Source of the DNA: Synechococcus sp. HJ21-Hayes
GTDB lineage: Bacteria; Cyanobacteriota; Cyanobacteriia; PCC-6307; Cyanobiaceae
Assembly: GCF_024345835.1 (NCBI RefSeq)
Contig: NZ_JAGQBW010000001.1
Coordinates: 62,001 to 126,000, forward strand
Direction: 5' to 3'
DNA: 64,000 nt
Numbering within the stretch: the first letter of the stretch is position 1; the number at the start of each line of letters is the position of its first letter. The translations under genes and the position numbers were made by a program. Positions 54,771 to 64,000 of this stretch are shown here, one piece after another. The notes beneath the pieces were generated by a model, which saw nothing but the letters and a program-made list of their open reading frames with translations, was not told where the DNA came from and ran no database searches.

Positions 54771-55847
54771 TCAGTCGAGGGTGACGCCCATGGGCTCGTT
54801 CTCTTCGGCCTGCTCAAGCAGCATCTGCTTGTAACGGGCGGCCATCTCCTCGGCCTTCTCGAACACCTTCTGGGGATCCGTGAGCATGTCGCCGGGTTCG
54901 GGCTCGAGGGCCTTGGTGGACAGCGAGATGCGACCGCGCTCGGCATCGAGATCGATGATCATGACCTTCATCTGGTCATTCACGTTGAGCACCGTGTGGG
55001 GTGTCTCGATGTGCTCGTGGCTGATCTCGGAGATGTGCAGCAGGCCGCTCACGCCGCCGATGTCGATGAAGGCGCCGTAGGGCTTGATGCCGCGAACGGT
55101 GCCGATCACCACTTCGCCCACCTCGAGGCGGTTCATCTTGCGCTCCACCAGGGCGCGGCGATGGCTGAGCACCAGGCGGTTGCGCTCCTCGTCCACCTCC
55201 AGGAACTTGAGGGGAAGGAAGTCGGCCACCAGATCTTCCTTGGGCTTGCGGGTGCTGATGTGGCTGCCGGGGATGAAGCCGCGCAGGCCTTCCACCCGCA
55301 CCAGGGCACCACCACGGTTGGTGGCGAACACCTCGGAGTAGATGGTGGCGTCTTCCTTCTGCAGCTGACGCACCCGCTCCCAGGCCCGCTGGTACTCAAT
55401 CCGGCGGATCGAGAGGGTGAGCTGGCCGTCTTCGTTCTCCTCACTGAGGATGAAGAACTCGCGCACCTCACCGGGCTCGAGCACGTCGGAGATGCTCTCC
55501 ACGCGGTTGATCGACACCTCCTGCATGGGCATGAAGGCAGCGGTCTTGGCGCCGATGTCGATCATGGCGCCCTTCGGCTCCATGGCGAACACGGTGCCCT
55601 TCACCACGTCGCCGGGCTTGAAGTTGTAGTCGTACTTGCTCAGCAGCGACGCGAACTCGTCCAGAGTGAAACCCACGCCGTCGATGTCGCGAGCCGCGGC
55701 ACGGCTGCTGGGGTCATCGGCGCTGGGCACCTCTTCCGGAATGCTCAGATCGAACTCGGCAGCCTCGGCGCCGAAGTCTTGGTGGGCTGCAGCGTCAACG
55801 GCGAGATCGATCTCGCTGGCGTTGACGTCGGAAGGGGTCACGGTCAT
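54771..55847 (-). CDS. rpsA: 30S ribosomal protein S1
   Basis: A 358-residue S1 with three S1 RNA-binding domains (FKPGDVVKGTVFAMEPKGAM, then GGALVRVEGLRGFIPGSHIS, then LEVGEVVIGTVRGIKPYGAF), a length typical of cyanobacterial S1. The N-terminal 55 residues are acidic. Confidence 0.95.
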   Translation of the reverse strand: MTVTPSDVNASEIDLAVDAAAHQDFGAEAAEFDLSIPEEVPSADDPSSRAAARDIDGVGFTLDEFASLLSKYDYNFKPGDVVKGTVFAMEPKGAMIDIGAKTAAFMPMQEVSINRVESISDVLEPGEVREFFILSEENEDGQLTLSIRRIEYQRAWERVRQLQKEDATIYSEVFATNRGGALVRVEGLRGFIPGSHISTRKPKEDLVADFLPLKFLEVDEERNRLVLSHRRALVERKMNRLEVGEVVIGTVRGIKPYGAFIDIGGVSGLLHISEISHEHIETPHTVLNVNDQMKVMIIDLDAERGRISLSTKALEPEPGDMLTDPQKVFEKAEEMAARYKQMLLEQAEENEPMGVTLD

Positions 55848-55958
55848 GGAGAGCTGGCGGACTGCCCAGGGCAGTGCGAGAGGAACCCCGTCACCGTCCG
55901 CCGACAGTTGACAGGGAATCCACGACTATACAAAGGAGTGTGGGCCGAAATCCCGCTC

Positions 55959-56438
55959 TCAGCCCACTGCAGCGAACGTGGAGCCCGGGCGCCGGCTCAG
56001 GCCCTCCAGCGTGGAGACAAAATCACTGATGCCCTGGAACTGGCGATACACCGAGGCAAATCGCACGTAGGCCACTTCGCTCATTTCACTGAGCTGCTGC
56101 AGCACAAGCTCACCGATGTCGTTACTGCTCACTTCTCGGCCGCTGCGGCCCTGCAGCTGGAGCTCCAGCTCATCCACCACGCCTTCGAGGCGGCTGGGCT
56201 CTAGGCCCGTCTTTTCACAGGCACGCAAGAGGCCGTGCAGCAATTTGCCGCGACTGAAGGCTTCGCGGCTGCCATTGCGCTTCACCACGGTGATAGGCAC
56301 GGTTTCCACGCGCTCGTAGGTGGTGAAACGAAAGTCGCAATGGAGGCATTCACGGCGACGGCGAACACTGCGCCCGGAGTCGGCAGAACGCGACTCCAGC
56401 ACGCGGCTGTCAGTGTGCTGGCAAGAGGGGCATTGCAT
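55959..56438 (-). CDS. nrdR: Transcriptional repressor NrdR
   Basis: A 159-residue repressor of ribonucleotide reductase genes: [20 protein letters not shown] with a zinc ribbon (CPSC ... CLHC) and an ATP-cone ([20 protein letters not shown]). Confidence 0.95.
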   Translation of the reverse strand: MQCPSCQHTDSRVLESRSADSGRSVRRRRECLHCDFRFTTYERVETVPITVVKRNGSREAFSRGKLLHGLLRACEKTGLEPSRLEGVVDELELQLQGRSGREVSSNDIGELVLQQLSEMSEVAYVRFASVYRQFQGISDFVSTLEGLSRRPGSTFAAVG

Positions 56439-56564
56439 GCCCGATTAACTGCCTCAGAGATAAAACAAGTGTAGACAGTGATTTGCCGATTGAGAAGCCC
56501 TCTGCCGCAATGGATCTCCCGAGGCGATGGACGCGGGCCCCTTCTCGACCGCGTCCCAGGCCAC

Positions 56565-56591
56565 AAAAAAGCCCCCGCCAAGGCGGGGGCT
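56565..56591 (-). terminator. Terminator after psbT
   Basis: Minus strand: AGCCCCCGCC with GGCGGGGGCT, loop of two, then six T. It ends the psbB-psbT message. Confidence 0.93.
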
Positions 56592-56625
56592 GAGAACATC
56601 GGCAGCCGGAATCGGCTGCACCAAC

Positions 56626-56721
56626 TCACTTACCGATTTTCGGGGGATCGCGGAACGCAATCGCGAAGAACAAGGTGGAGATGGCCAGAGCCAGGATCAG
56701 GATGTAAGCAAAGCTTTCCAT
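56626..56721 (-). CDS. psbT: Photosystem II protein PsbT
   Basis: A 31-residue membrane peptide: [20 protein letters not shown] then [11 protein letters not shown], the canonical PsbT. 15 nt after psbB. Confidence 0.97.
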   Translation of the reverse strand: MESFAYILILALAISTLFFAIAFRDPPKIGK

Positions 56722-56736
56722 GGGTTGCTCCTGGGA

Positions 56737-58296
56737 TCAGCTGAGGGTGGATCCAGCCGGGGGCACATAGCCCTCAGGCAGGCGACGGGTCGAACGGTCG
56801 CCCAGTTTCTGGAACAGACCGAACTCCACTTGTTCGCCGAGGTCTGGATCAATACCGGCAAACACATCGCGGTAGAGGGTGCGGGCACCGTGCCAGATGT
56901 GGCCGAAGAAGAACAGCAGGGCGAAGGTGGCGTGACCGAAGGTGAACCAGCCGCGGGGGGAGCTGCGGAAGGTGCCGTCGGAGTGGTACGTCTCGCGATC
57001 GAACTCGAAGGCTTCGCCCAGCTGGGCCTTGCGGGCAAGGCGCTTCACATCAGCTGGATCGGTGTAGGTGGTGCCGTTGAGGGCACCGCCATACACGGTG
57101 GCCGTGACGCCGGTCTGCTCGAAGGAATACTTCGCTTCAGCGCGACGGAAGGGGATGTCGGCACGAACGATGCCTTGGCTGTCCTCGAGAACCACAGGGA
57201 AGTTCTCGAAGAAGTTGGGCAGACGACGCACCTGCAGATCCCGGCCTTCCTTATCGGTAAAGGAAATGTGACCCAGCCAACCCGTGGGCAGACCATCGCC
57301 ATTCACCATCGGGCCAACCCGGAACAGACCGCCCTTGGCTGGGCTGTTGCCCACGTAGTCGTAGAAGGCCAGCTTTTCGGGAATGGAGGCGTAGGCCTGC
57401 TCCTTGGTGGCACCGTTGTCAAGAGCGGTCTGCACACGACGGTTGATCTCGGTCTTGAAGTAGCCCTGGTCCCACTGGTAGCGGGTGGGGCCAAACAGCT
57501 CAACCGGAGTAGCCGCTGCGCCATACCACATGGTTCCGGCCACGATGAAGGCGGCGAAGAACACGGCGGCGATGGCGCTGGAGAGCACCGTCTCGATGTT
57601 GCCCATGCGCAGGGCCTTGTAGAGGCGCTCCGGCGGACGGGTGGTGATGTGGAAGATGCCAGCAATGATGCCCACGATGCCGGCGGCAATGTGGTGAGCC
57701 ACGATGCCGCCCGGATTGAAGGGGTTGAAGCCTTCAGGCCCCCAGGACGGCTGCACCGCCTCAAGGTGGCCCGTGACGCCGTAAGGGTCTGAGACCCACA
57801 TCCCGGGTCCGAACACGCCCGTGAGGTGGAAAGCACCGAAGCCGAAGCAGCCAAGGCCTGCCAGCAGCAGGTGGATGCCAAAGATCTTGGGGAGGTCGAG
57901 GGCAGGCTCGCCGGTGCGAGGGTCCTGCCAGATCTCGAGATCCCAGTAGGTCCAGTGCCAAATCGCGGCCAAGAAGAGCAGGCCGCTGAAAATGATGTGG
58001 GCAGCAGCCACACCTTCGAAACTCCAGAAGCCGGGATCAACACCGGTCTCACCGGTGATGCTCCAGCCGCCCCAGCTACCGGTCACGCCCAAGCGGGCCA
58101 TGAACGGCATCACGAACATGCCCTGGCGCCACATGGGGTTGAGCACCGGGTCGGAGGGATCGAAGATGGCCAGCTCGTAGAGGGCCATGGAGCCGGCCCA
58201 GCCGGCTACCAGAGCGGTGTGCATGAGGTGCACGGCCAACAGTCGGCCCGGGTCGTTGATAACGACCGTGTGCACCCGATACCAGGGCAATCCCAT
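56737..58296 (-). CDS. psbB: Photosystem II CP47 chlorophyll protein
   Basis: A 519-residue core antenna of [24 protein letters not shown] at the start, six membrane helices, and the long lumenal loop (from about residue 260). Ends [11 protein letters not shown]. First of psbB-psbT. Confidence 0.98.
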   Translation of the reverse strand: MGLPWYRVHTVVINDPGRLLAVHLMHTALVAGWAGSMALYELAIFDPSDPVLNPMWRQGMFVMPFMARLGVTGSWGGWSITGETGVDPGFWSFEGVAAAHIIFSGLLFLAAIWHWTYWDLEIWQDPRTGEPALDLPKIFGIHLLLAGLGCFGFGAFHLTGVFGPGMWVSDPYGVTGHLEAVQPSWGPEGFNPFNPGGIVAHHIAAGIVGIIAGIFHITTRPPERLYKALRMGNIETVLSSAIAAVFFAAFIVAGTMWYGAAATPVELFGPTRYQWDQGYFKTEINRRVQTALDNGATKEQAYASIPEKLAFYDYVGNSPAKGGLFRVGPMVNGDGLPTGWLGHISFTDKEGRDLQVRRLPNFFENFPVVLEDSQGIVRADIPFRRAEAKYSFEQTGVTATVYGGALNGTTYTDPADVKRLARKAQLGEAFEFDRETYHSDGTFRSSPRGWFTFGHATFALLFFFGHIWHGARTLYRDVFAGIDPDLGEQVEFGLFQKLGDRSTRRLPEGYVPPAGSTLS

Positions 58297-58565
58297 GGGG
58301 GTTAGGTCCGGGGAAACAACCAGCTATCCGAACCGGAGAACCCGGGGGCGGATAGCAGCACGACCGAGTCCATTGAAGGCTCGATCCGTGCTGGCGATGG
58401 TAAGGGTTTCGGCAAGCCGACCGATTCGATCGCCGCAGAGCTGAAACGAGCCGTGACGGGGCCGGCCCTGTGGCCCGCAGGCCAGGGACATCAGCGACCC
58501 TCGGACGCGGTTACAAAACGCAACCCTGCCCCTCAGAATGAAAGGGTTCTCCACACCTGGCCGCC

Positions 58566-59060
58566 ATGCCCGTGATCCGTTTCGTGCGCGAAGGAGTCGA
58601 TGTGGAGTGCTACCCGGGCGAGAACCTGCGAGAGGTGGCCCTGCGGGAGGGCGTGGAGCTCTATGGGTTGAAGGGAAAGCTGGGCAACTGCGGGGGCTGC
58701 GGCCAGTGCATCACCTGCTTTGTGGACGTGGTGGGCGAGAGCTCCCCGGGCAGCCTGAGTGGTCGCACCGGTGTGGAGGAGCAGAAGCTGCGGCGGCGCC
58801 CCGAGAGCTGGCGCCTGGCCTGCCAGGCGCTGGTGCAGCACTCTGTGCTTGTGCTCACCCGGCCGCAAGTGGGCTTTGCGGATGCTGAGGCCAAGATCGC
58901 AACGGCAAAGGCCGCAGCGCTGCCAGCCGGCCCCACCGCCTGGCCCATGAGCGAGGAGCCCACCGCAGAAGACGATGCAGCCATCAGCGAGGGAGCTGCA
59001 ACGGCCGAGGAAGGGCTTGGTGGACGCCAAGAAACCACAACGAGCGGTGAAGAGGGCTGA
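58566..59060 (+). CDS. 2Fe-2S ferredoxin-like protein with acidic tail
   Basis: A 164-residue protein: a plant-type 2Fe-2S fold (RFVREGVDVECYPGENLREV) with the Cys set CGGCGQC-C and later LACQAL. The last ~60 residues are an Ala/Glu-rich, acidic extension not found in short ferredoxins. Electron partner unknown. Confidence 0.85.
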   Translation: MPVIRFVREGVDVECYPGENLREVALREGVELYGLKGKLGNCGGCGQCITCFVDVVGESSPGSLSGRTGVEEQKLRRRPESWRLACQALVQHSVLVLTRPQVGFADAEAKIATAKAAALPAGPTAWPMSEEPTAEDDAAISEGAATAEEGLGGRQETTTSGEEG

Positions 59061-59109
59061 TCTCAGCCCGATCGCTGGTGATACGGTCAGCTAGCTCAAG
59101 ACACTTGCG

Positions 59110-59214
59110 ATGGAAACCAACGATCTCGGCTTTGTTGCCAGCCTGATGTTCGTGCTGGTTCCGACGGTGTTTCTGCTGGTGCTCTACATCCAGACCAACA
59201 GCCGTCAGAGCTGA
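59110..59214 (+). CDS. psbM: Photosystem II protein PsbM
   Basis: A 34-residue membrane peptide: METNDLGFVASLMFVLVPTV then FLLVLYIQTNSRQS. It sits at the PSII dimer interface. 49 nt after the ferredoxin gene. Confidence 0.96.
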   Translation: METNDLGFVASLMFVLVPTVFLLVLYIQTNSRQS

Positions 59215-59282
59215 TCTTCCCCAGCTCATCGGCCTCTGAGAGGGCGACCTCTTTAGTCCTCTCAGAGGCCTGCCCAGTAGCA

Positions 59283-59308
59283 AGGCGCCCCAATGGGCGC
59301 CTTTTTTG
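59283..59308 (+). terminator. Terminator after psbM
   Basis: GGCGCCC with GGGCGCC, loop of four, then six T. Confidence 0.9.
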
Positions 59309-59346
59309 CTGGCCGGAAACCGGCACTCCTCCTACGGCTGCCACGA

Positions 59347-60198
59347 TCAGCGGCTGCGCGCCTCGGGTTCACGCACGAGCAACACGGGCGCCGGAGCATG
59401 CACGCGGATGTAGTCGCTCACTGAGGAACCAAGCAGGCGGTCGATGTCCACCAAGCTCTTGGCCACCAGCGGGCGCCGATCCTGGGAGGCGATCACGAGC
59501 AGGTCGGCCTTGTGCTCCGCCGCAGCCGCACACACCCCGCGGCCAACATCGCCCGTGCTGTGAAGGGCCGCCATCTCCACCCCAAAGGACCGGGCCCGCT
59601 GCACGGCCTTCTCCAGCACCTCATCGGCCGGTGATTTGCCACCGCGGGAGGGGGTGATGTCCTGACGGCTCACGTGAATCCCCAGGAGGCTGCCACCGGG
59701 GATATCACGCACCATCTCACAGGCCAGGCGCAGAGCGTCATCGCCCACGCCGGTGCCGTCAATGGTGACCATCACCCGGTTGACATGACGGACGTAGAGG
59801 TCATCGCGCACCAGCAACATCGGCCTAGTGGAGAGCTGGAAGACGTACTGGCTGGCACTGTTGCTCAGGATCGACTGCAACCGACCCAGGCCGCGGGAGC
59901 CCATCACGATCAGGTCGACGTTGAGCTCATCGGCCACCTTCAGCACGGTTTGCTTGGTGTCGCCCTGGCGAATGATCGCGTTCACGTCGGTGGGGCTGAG
60001 CCCGAGTCGCTGCACCGCTTCCGCCACAATCCCGGCCGCCTTCTGGGAGTGCTCCGTGAAGTTCTCCCCTGCCTGCTCCGGCACCACGTGCAGGAGATTG
60101 ATCCGGGCCTGCTTCACGGCAGGGATGTCCCGCAGCATGCGGACCATCTCCTCAACATGACCCTTTCCGGAATCGGCGATCAGAAGGTTGCGGAACAC
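59347..60198 (-). CDS. Tandem universal stress protein
   Basis: A 283-residue protein with two Usp domains: the first ending DLIVMGSRGLGRLQSILSNS, the second with LLVIASQDRRPLVAKSL. Both have the nucleotide-binding GSR-like loop, the second less well kept. Function in stress response is inferred from the family. Confidence 0.85.
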   Translation of the reverse strand: MFRNLLIADSGKGHVEEMVRMLRDIPAVKQARINLLHVVPEQAGENFTEHSQKAAGIVAEAVQRLGLSPTDVNAIIRQGDTKQTVLKVADELNVDLIVMGSRGLGRLQSILSNSASQYVFQLSTRPMLLVRDDLYVRHVNRVMVTIDGTGVGDDALRLACEMVRDIPGGSLLGIHVSRQDITPSRGGKSPADEVLEKAVQRARSFGVEMAALHSTGDVGRGVCAAAAEHKADLLVIASQDRRPLVAKSLVDIDRLLGSSVSDYIRVHAPAPVLLVREPEARSR

Positions 60199-60245
60199 AG
60201 CACTGGCAACGCGCTCCGGCAGCCTATGGCCGATCAGCGGGCCCC

Positions 60246-60719
60246 TTGGCTTTCGAAACGCACACCGTGATGGAGCATCAACAAGCCCACACTTGGGCCC
60301 TGAAACGCCGTGTGCTGCCGCAGCACACCGATCACGCCGGAGTGATGTGGCACGGGGCCTATCTGGCCTGGCTGGAAGAGGCGAGGGTGGAGGCGCTGGC
60401 GGCAGCTGGCCTGGCCTACGCCGATCTCTCAGCGCGGGGGCTGGAACTGCCTGTGGTGGGGCTGAACCTGAGCTACAAACAGGCGCTGCAGCACGGTGAC
60501 CTGGTGGTGCTCCAGAGCCAGGTGCTGCCGCGCCAAGGGGTGAGGCTGCCCTGGCACAGCCGCTTCATCGCCCCGAATGGCTCCGTGGCCGCCGAAGCCA
60601 GGGTGGAGCTGGTGCTAGTGGAGATGAGCGGGGGCGGCCAACAGCGGCGACTGCTCCGCCACCTGCCAGACGACCTGATGGCGGCCGTGACACACCTACA
60701 ACAGGGCCCGAGAGGCTGA
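60246..60719 (+). CDS. Acyl-CoA thioesterase, hotdog fold
   Basis: A 157-residue 4HBT/YbgC-type thioesterase: RVLPQHTDHAGVMWHGAYLA holds the catalytic Asp and His, and GLELPVVGLNLSYKQALQHG continues the fold. In cyanobacteria members cleave 1,4-dihydroxy-2-naphthoyl-CoA for phylloquinone; this is possible. ATG 60270 is an alternative start. Confidence 0.8.
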   Translation: MAFETHTVMEHQQAHTWALKRRVLPQHTDHAGVMWHGAYLAWLEEARVEALAAAGLAYADLSARGLELPVVGLNLSYKQALQHGDLVVLQSQVLPRQGVRLPWHSRFIAPNGSVAAEARVELVLVEMSGGGQQRRLLRHLPDDLMAAVTHLQQGPRG

Positions 60720-60776
60720 ACCCCGACCAGCGCCTATGGTACATCTGAACCAGTGATATCAGGGGCGGTGTGACCC

Positions 60777-61976
60777 ATGGGGGATCTGCTGTTTGCGCCC
60801 TTTGCGGGCATGGCTGTGGGAAACCCAAATCAAGAAGCCGATCTGCGCGAGCGCGAGCGGCTGTGGCAGCGGGTTTGGTGTGAATGTCCCGGCATCGGTT
60901 GGACGCGGCTGCAAGGCCTGCGCGACCAGTTCAGCTCTCTAGAGCAGGCGTGGGGCGCGGATCTGCGCGATCTAAAGGCCGCCACGGGCCTGGGCCCCAA
61001 GGGCCTGGCCACCTTGGAGGCCTATCGCCAACGCTGGGGCCAGACACCGTTACCCCAGCCGCTCACTGCCGCGGCACGGCTCCAATGGCACCGGCGGCGT
61101 TGCCTACTCCCCAATGATCGGGCGCTGCCGGACGCCATACGAACACTCGAACGTCCACCCCTGCAGCTGTACTGGCAAGGCAATGGGAGCCTCTGGCCCC
61201 GTCTGCGAAAGCAACAGGCCGTTGCCGTGGTGGGAACGCGCCGCCCCTCCCGCCATGGGGAAATGATGGCCAGAGCCATCGGCCAAGCCCTGGCGGAAGC
61301 GGGGTGGCCGGTGGTGAGCGGCCTGGCCGAGGGCATTGATGCAGCCGCCCACTCCGGCTGCCTGGAGCGCCATGGCCGCCCTGTGGCCGTGCTGGGCACG
61401 CCCCTGGAGCGGGTGTACCCGCGCCACCACGAGGACCTGCAACAGCGCGTGGCACGCCAGGGACTCTTAGTGAGCGAACTTCCAGCGGGCGCAGCCGTGC
61501 AGCCGGGCCACTTTGCCGCCCGCAACCGCCTGCAGGTGGCCCTGGCCAAGGCGGTGGTGGTGGTGGAGTGCCCAACCGCCAGTGGCGCCCTGCACTCGGC
61601 GCGCCTGGCCTGGGATCACGGCTTGCCGGTTTGGGTGGTGCCGGCCGATGCCGGCAAGGTGTCGGCCTCCGGCAGCAACCGGCTGCTACAACAAGGCGCC
61701 ACAGCCCTACTGGACCCAGCCGATCTGATCAAGGAGTTAGGGCCGGGGCCACTGCTCCAGCAAGGCCAGCAGCGCAGCCCGCCCACGCCCGCAGCAGCGG
61801 GCAACCTGCAGTTGCGGGAGGCGGCCCTGCTGGCGGCCCTCGGCCGTGGGGCGTCCCTGGAGCAACTCTGCGAGCGCCTCCGCCAAACACCGGGAGTGCT
61901 GTCGAAGCGATTGCTGCAACTGGAACTGGCCGGCCTGCTGCGCGCGGAACCGGGCCTGTGGTGGCGGCCCTGCTGA
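60777..61976 (+). CDS. dprA: DNA processing protein DprA
   Basis: A 399-residue DprA, loading RecA on incoming DNA. Rossmann-type core: QQAVAVVGTRRPSRHGEMMA, VVSGLAEGIDAAAHSG, AVLGTPLERVYPRHH, LLVSELPAG. An N-terminal helix-hairpin part and a C-terminal winged part are present. Confidence 0.92.
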   Translation: MGDLLFAPFAGMAVGNPNQEADLRERERLWQRVWCECPGIGWTRLQGLRDQFSSLEQAWGADLRDLKAATGLGPKGLATLEAYRQRWGQTPLPQPLTAAARLQWHRRRCLLPNDRALPDAIRTLERPPLQLYWQGNGSLWPRLRKQQAVAVVGTRRPSRHGEMMARAIGQALAEAGWPVVSGLAEGIDAAAHSGCLERHGRPVAVLGTPLERVYPRHHEDLQQRVARQGLLVSELPAGAAVQPGHFAARNRLQVALAKAVVVVECPTASGALHSARLAWDHGLPVWVVPADAGKVSASGSNRLLQQGATALLDPADLIKELGPGPLLQQGQQRSPPTPAAAGNLQLREAALLAALGRGASLEQLCERLRQTPGVLSKRLLQLELAGLLRAEPGLWWRPC

Positions 61977-62001
61977 ACAGATCAGTGCCTAGGGTTAGGA
62001 A

Positions 62002-62889
62002 ATGCCAACCCTGTTGCGCAGTGATGCCCTCCTGGCCTGGCGGCGCCACCAGCTCCAGGACGGTGGCAACCCCAGCGATCTCGACTGGCTGCTTGACCTG
62101 GCAGGAGGAGTGCGCTGGACCTTGCTGCAGCAGCTGCGGCTCAAACCTGATCAGAGCGTCACGCTGAGGTGCAGCCTCCCGGAGCTGGAAGAGCTCTGGC
62201 GCCATCACCGCCTGCATCAAACCCCGCTGCAATATCTGGTGGGGGTCTGTCCCTGGCGGGACCTGGAGTTGCAGGTTGGCCCTGGCGTGCTGATTCCACG
62301 CCAAGAAACGGAGCTTCTCGTGGAGTTAGCCCTTGAACACGCCCAAGGCGGGGAAAACGCCCCTTCCTCCCCCTGGGCCGATCTGGGCACAGGCTCAGGC
62401 TGTCTTGCCGTTGCGATGGCCCGTGCCCTACCCAAGAGCCGTGGCTACGCCGTGGATGCATCAGAAGCAGCACTAACGCAGGCTGCAATCAACCTTGAGC
62501 AACACCAGCTCAGCAAACGAGTGAGCCTGCACCAGGGCAGCTGGTGGGAGCCCCTACAGGCTCAATGGGGCCAACTCCAACTGGTGCTCTCCAATCCGCC
62601 CTATGTCCCCACCGCGGTGTGGCAAGAATTGGAAGCAGTCGTGCGCAACCACGAGCCCAGTCTCGCCCTGGATGGAGGCGGCGATGGCCTCGATGCCATT
62701 CGCACCATCGCCAGCGGCGCCCGGCAGGCCCTCGCCCCAGGCGGCTGGCTGTTGATGGAACACCACCACGACCAGAGCCAGGCCGTGGGCCAGTTGCTCG
62801 CCCAAGCAGGTCTGATCAACATCCAGAACCACGCAGACCTGGAGGGCACCCTCCGCTTCGCCAGTGCCCAGCGAGCCAGCCATGTCTAG
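62002..62889 (+). CDS. prmC: Release factor glutamine methyltransferase
   Basis: A 295-residue SAM methyltransferase modifying the GGQ of release factors. ADLGTGSGCLAVAMA is the SAM site and LSNPPYVP the NPPY motif. Overlaps the Sua5 gene by 8 nt. Confidence 0.93.
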   Translation: MPTLLRSDALLAWRRHQLQDGGNPSDLDWLLDLAGGVRWTLLQQLRLKPDQSVTLRCSLPELEELWRHHRLHQTPLQYLVGVCPWRDLELQVGPGVLIPRQETELLVELALEHAQGGENAPSSPWADLGTGSGCLAVAMARALPKSRGYAVDASEAALTQAAINLEQHQLSKRVSLHQGSWWEPLQAQWGQLQLVLSNPPYVPTAVWQELEAVVRNHEPSLALDGGGDGLDAIRTIASGARQALAPGGWLLMEHHHDQSQAVGQLLAQAGLINIQNHADLEGTLRFASAQRASHV

Positions 62890-63487
62890 AGCGATGCCGA
62901 TTCTGGAAGCCGAGCCCTTGGCCCTGAGCCTGCGCAATGGAGGGCCGGCCCTATTCCCCACCGACACCTTGCCCGCCTTGGCGGCCCGTCCGGAGGCCGC
63001 AGCGCAACTGTGGGAGCTCAAAGGGCGGCCAGCGCACAAGCCAGTGATCCTGATGGGATCCGATCCCGAAGAGCTGTTCTGCCTCCTCGGCAGCGTTGTG
63101 GAACAGGCCTGGAAAGACCTGGCCAAGATCCACTGGCCTGGTGCCCTCACCCTTGTGCTGCCAGCCAGAGGAACCGTGCTGGAGCAGCTTCATCCCGGCG
63201 GCACGAGCCTGGGGCTGCGGGTGCCGCAGTGCCGACAGGCCCTGGAGCTATTGGAGCTGAGCGGGCCCCTGGCCACCACCAGCGCCAATCGCTCCGGGGA
63301 GGCCCCTTGCCTTGAGGCCATTACTGCAGCCCGGTCGTTTCCGGGGGTGCCGCTGCTGGCACCCGTGCCCTGGCCGGAAGCGGCTGGTGTGGCAAGCACG
63401 GTGATGGCCTGGAGCGATACCGGCGCCTGGCAGCTTCTGCGCCCTGGTGCTGTGATGCCCGAGCTGCCCGGCGCACCCGCACCATGA
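62882..63487 (+). CDS. Sua5/YciO/YrdC-type L-threonylcarbamoyladenylate synthase
   Basis: A 201-residue protein for the t6A tRNA modification: ALFPTDTLPALAARPE, LKGRPAHKPVILM and TTSANRSGEAP are the family blocks. Start 62882 is chosen (MSRAMPIL). It overlaps prmC by 8 nt and the next small gene by 4. Confidence 0.88.
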   Translation: MSRAMPILEAEPLALSLRNGGPALFPTDTLPALAARPEAAAQLWELKGRPAHKPVILMGSDPEELFCLLGSVVEQAWKDLAKIHWPGALTLVLPARGTVLEQLHPGGTSLGLRVPQCRQALELLELSGPLATTSANRSGEAPCLEAITAARSFPGVPLLAPVPWPEAAGVASTVMAWSDTGAWQLLRPGAVMPELPGAPAP

Positions 63488-63651
63488 TCTGGATGAGCCT
63501 GCTGCTGCTGGTTCTGTTGGGCCTGCACCACTGGCTGATGGAACCGCTCCTGCGGGCCGCCACCGCTGTGTTTGAGCTGAGCTGGCTGCCCTGGCTCCTG
63601 CTGGGACTGGTGGCCTGGGTACTGGCCGGCGGAACCCAGGCCAAGCGCTAA
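63484..63651 (+). CDS. Small two-helix membrane protein
   Basis: A 55-residue product: MIWMSLLLLVLLGLHHWLME, then LSWLPWLLLGLVAWVLAGGT. Two membrane helices. Its ATG overlaps the stop of the Sua5 gene (ATGA). Function unknown. Confidence 0.7.
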   Translation: MIWMSLLLLVLLGLHHWLMEPLLRAATAVFELSWLPWLLLGLVAWVLAGGTQAKR

Positions 63652-63705
63652 CGGCACAGCGACAACAAAGTCGGGGAGAGAAGGCTCGCGTGTCATTACC
63701 GGTCA

Positions 63706-63738
63706 TAAAAAAGCCCCCGGCCGAGGCCGGAGGCTTGA
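63706..63738 (-). terminator. Terminator after psaB
   Basis: Minus strand: GCCTCCGGCC with GGCCGGGGGC, loop TC, then six T. It ends the psaB message. Confidence 0.92.
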
Positions 63739-63769
63739 GTCGTCCCTCGAGGGGCAAGGGCTGAGCCGA

Positions 63770-64000
63770 TCAGCCGAACTTGCCAGAGGTGGAAGCGATC
63801 AGGAAGGCGGCGTAGGTCACGAAGTAGCCCACCGTGAAGTGAGCCAGACCAACCACACGGGCCTGAACGATCGAGAGAGCCACGGGCTTATCGCGCCAGC
63901 CCACCAGGTTGGCGAGCGGGGTGCGCTGATGCGCCCAGACGATGGTCTCGATCAGTTCCTGCCAGTAACCGCGCCAGGAGATCAGGAACATGAAGCCAGT
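63770..64000 (-). CDS. psaB: Photosystem I P700 apoprotein A2, C-terminal part
   Basis: The last ~76 codons of Psa[21 protein letters not shown], then [20 protein letters not shown] and [13 protein letters not shown] at the end. The gene continues beyond the window end. Its last helix and C terminus are typical. Confidence 0.96.
   Translation of the reverse strand, partial: TGFMFLISWRGYWQELIETIVWAHQRTPLANLVGWRDKPVALSIVQARVVGLAHFTVGYFVTYAAFLIASTSGKFG

Noticed and set aside
54654-56204. 516-codon open frame antisense to rpsA
   Set aside because: Shadow of rpsA; low-complexity composition.
56527-57792. 421-codon open frame antisense to psbB
   Set aside because: Shadow of psbB.

Overview
The window is chromosomal DNA of a phycoerythrin-containing picocyanobacterium (Synechococcus/Cyanobium type). 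The evidence is direct: psaB (partial), psbB-psbT, psbM, a phycocyanin operon with its linkers, a phycoerythrin operon with its lyases and linkers, ho1 and pebAB for phycoerythrobilin, the cyanobacterial panC-cmk fusion, and a ferrochelatase carrying a light-harvesting-like tail. Most housekeeping genes are very G+C rich. Two stretches, about 5.3-13.5 kb and about 33.6-44.7 kb, are visibly richer in A/T.

Layout. 1-5.2 kb: hemF, an amidase-like gene, a CCB-type cytochrome b6f assembly factor, an RNase D-like exonuclease and an LpxB-like gene. 5.26-5.33 kb: tRNA-Cys. 5.32-10.88 kb: a small island bounded by a 15-bp direct repeat of the tRNA-Cys 3' end. It holds ribbon-helix-helix proteins, an AraC regulator, several tiny proteins and an XRE regulator coupled to a channel-like membrane protein, and no integrase was found. 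11-13.5 kb: a tandem pair of LysR-like genes (one frameshifted) and another ribbon-helix-helix gene. 13.7-20.5 kb: housekeeping (aldo/keto reductase, purM, an RlpA-like protein, panC-cmk, a low-molecular-weight tyrosine phosphatase). 20.45-22.03 kb: cpcE-cpcF. 22.1-25.4 kb: two insertion sequences, IS481 just upstream of cpcE and ISAs1 inside a decayed gene that also has a 15-G tract.

26.4-50 kb is the phycobilisome rod region. ho1, a CpcS-type lyase, pebA and pebB form one operon. cpeB-cpeA, cpeZ, cpeF, cpeY and cpeS-cpeT-cpeR cover phycoerythrin and its bilin attachment. Three rod linkers (291, 508 and 246 residues) follow. Next comes a co-directional five-gene group: cpcG2, an unknown gene, a phycobiliprotein-like gene that keeps the bilin-pocket residues, a pentapeptide-repeat gene and hemH. 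The phycocyanin set is cpcB-cpcA, cpcC-cpcD, cpcG1 and cpcT. The gene content (no mpeBA, no recognisable PUB lyase-isomerase) suggests phycocyanin plus one phycoerythrin carrying PEB. Together the genes make heme into PEB, attach PEB to PE (CpeS/T/F/Y/Z) and PCB to PC (CpcE/F/T), and stack rods on the core through the linkers and CpcG proteins.

50.1-64 kb: tRNA-Phe, a ComF-like gene, a DUF2470 gene, an FGGY kinase coupled to metK, a HAD phosphatase, rpsA, nrdR, psbT-psbB, a ferredoxin, psbM, a UspA-like gene, a thioesterase, dprA, prmC, a Sua5/YrdC gene and the 3' end of psaB.

The most notable candidates are the phycobiliprotein-like protein with its operon, the tRNA-Cys island with its XRE/channel-like pair, and two CpcG linkers that both end in a hydrophobic helix.
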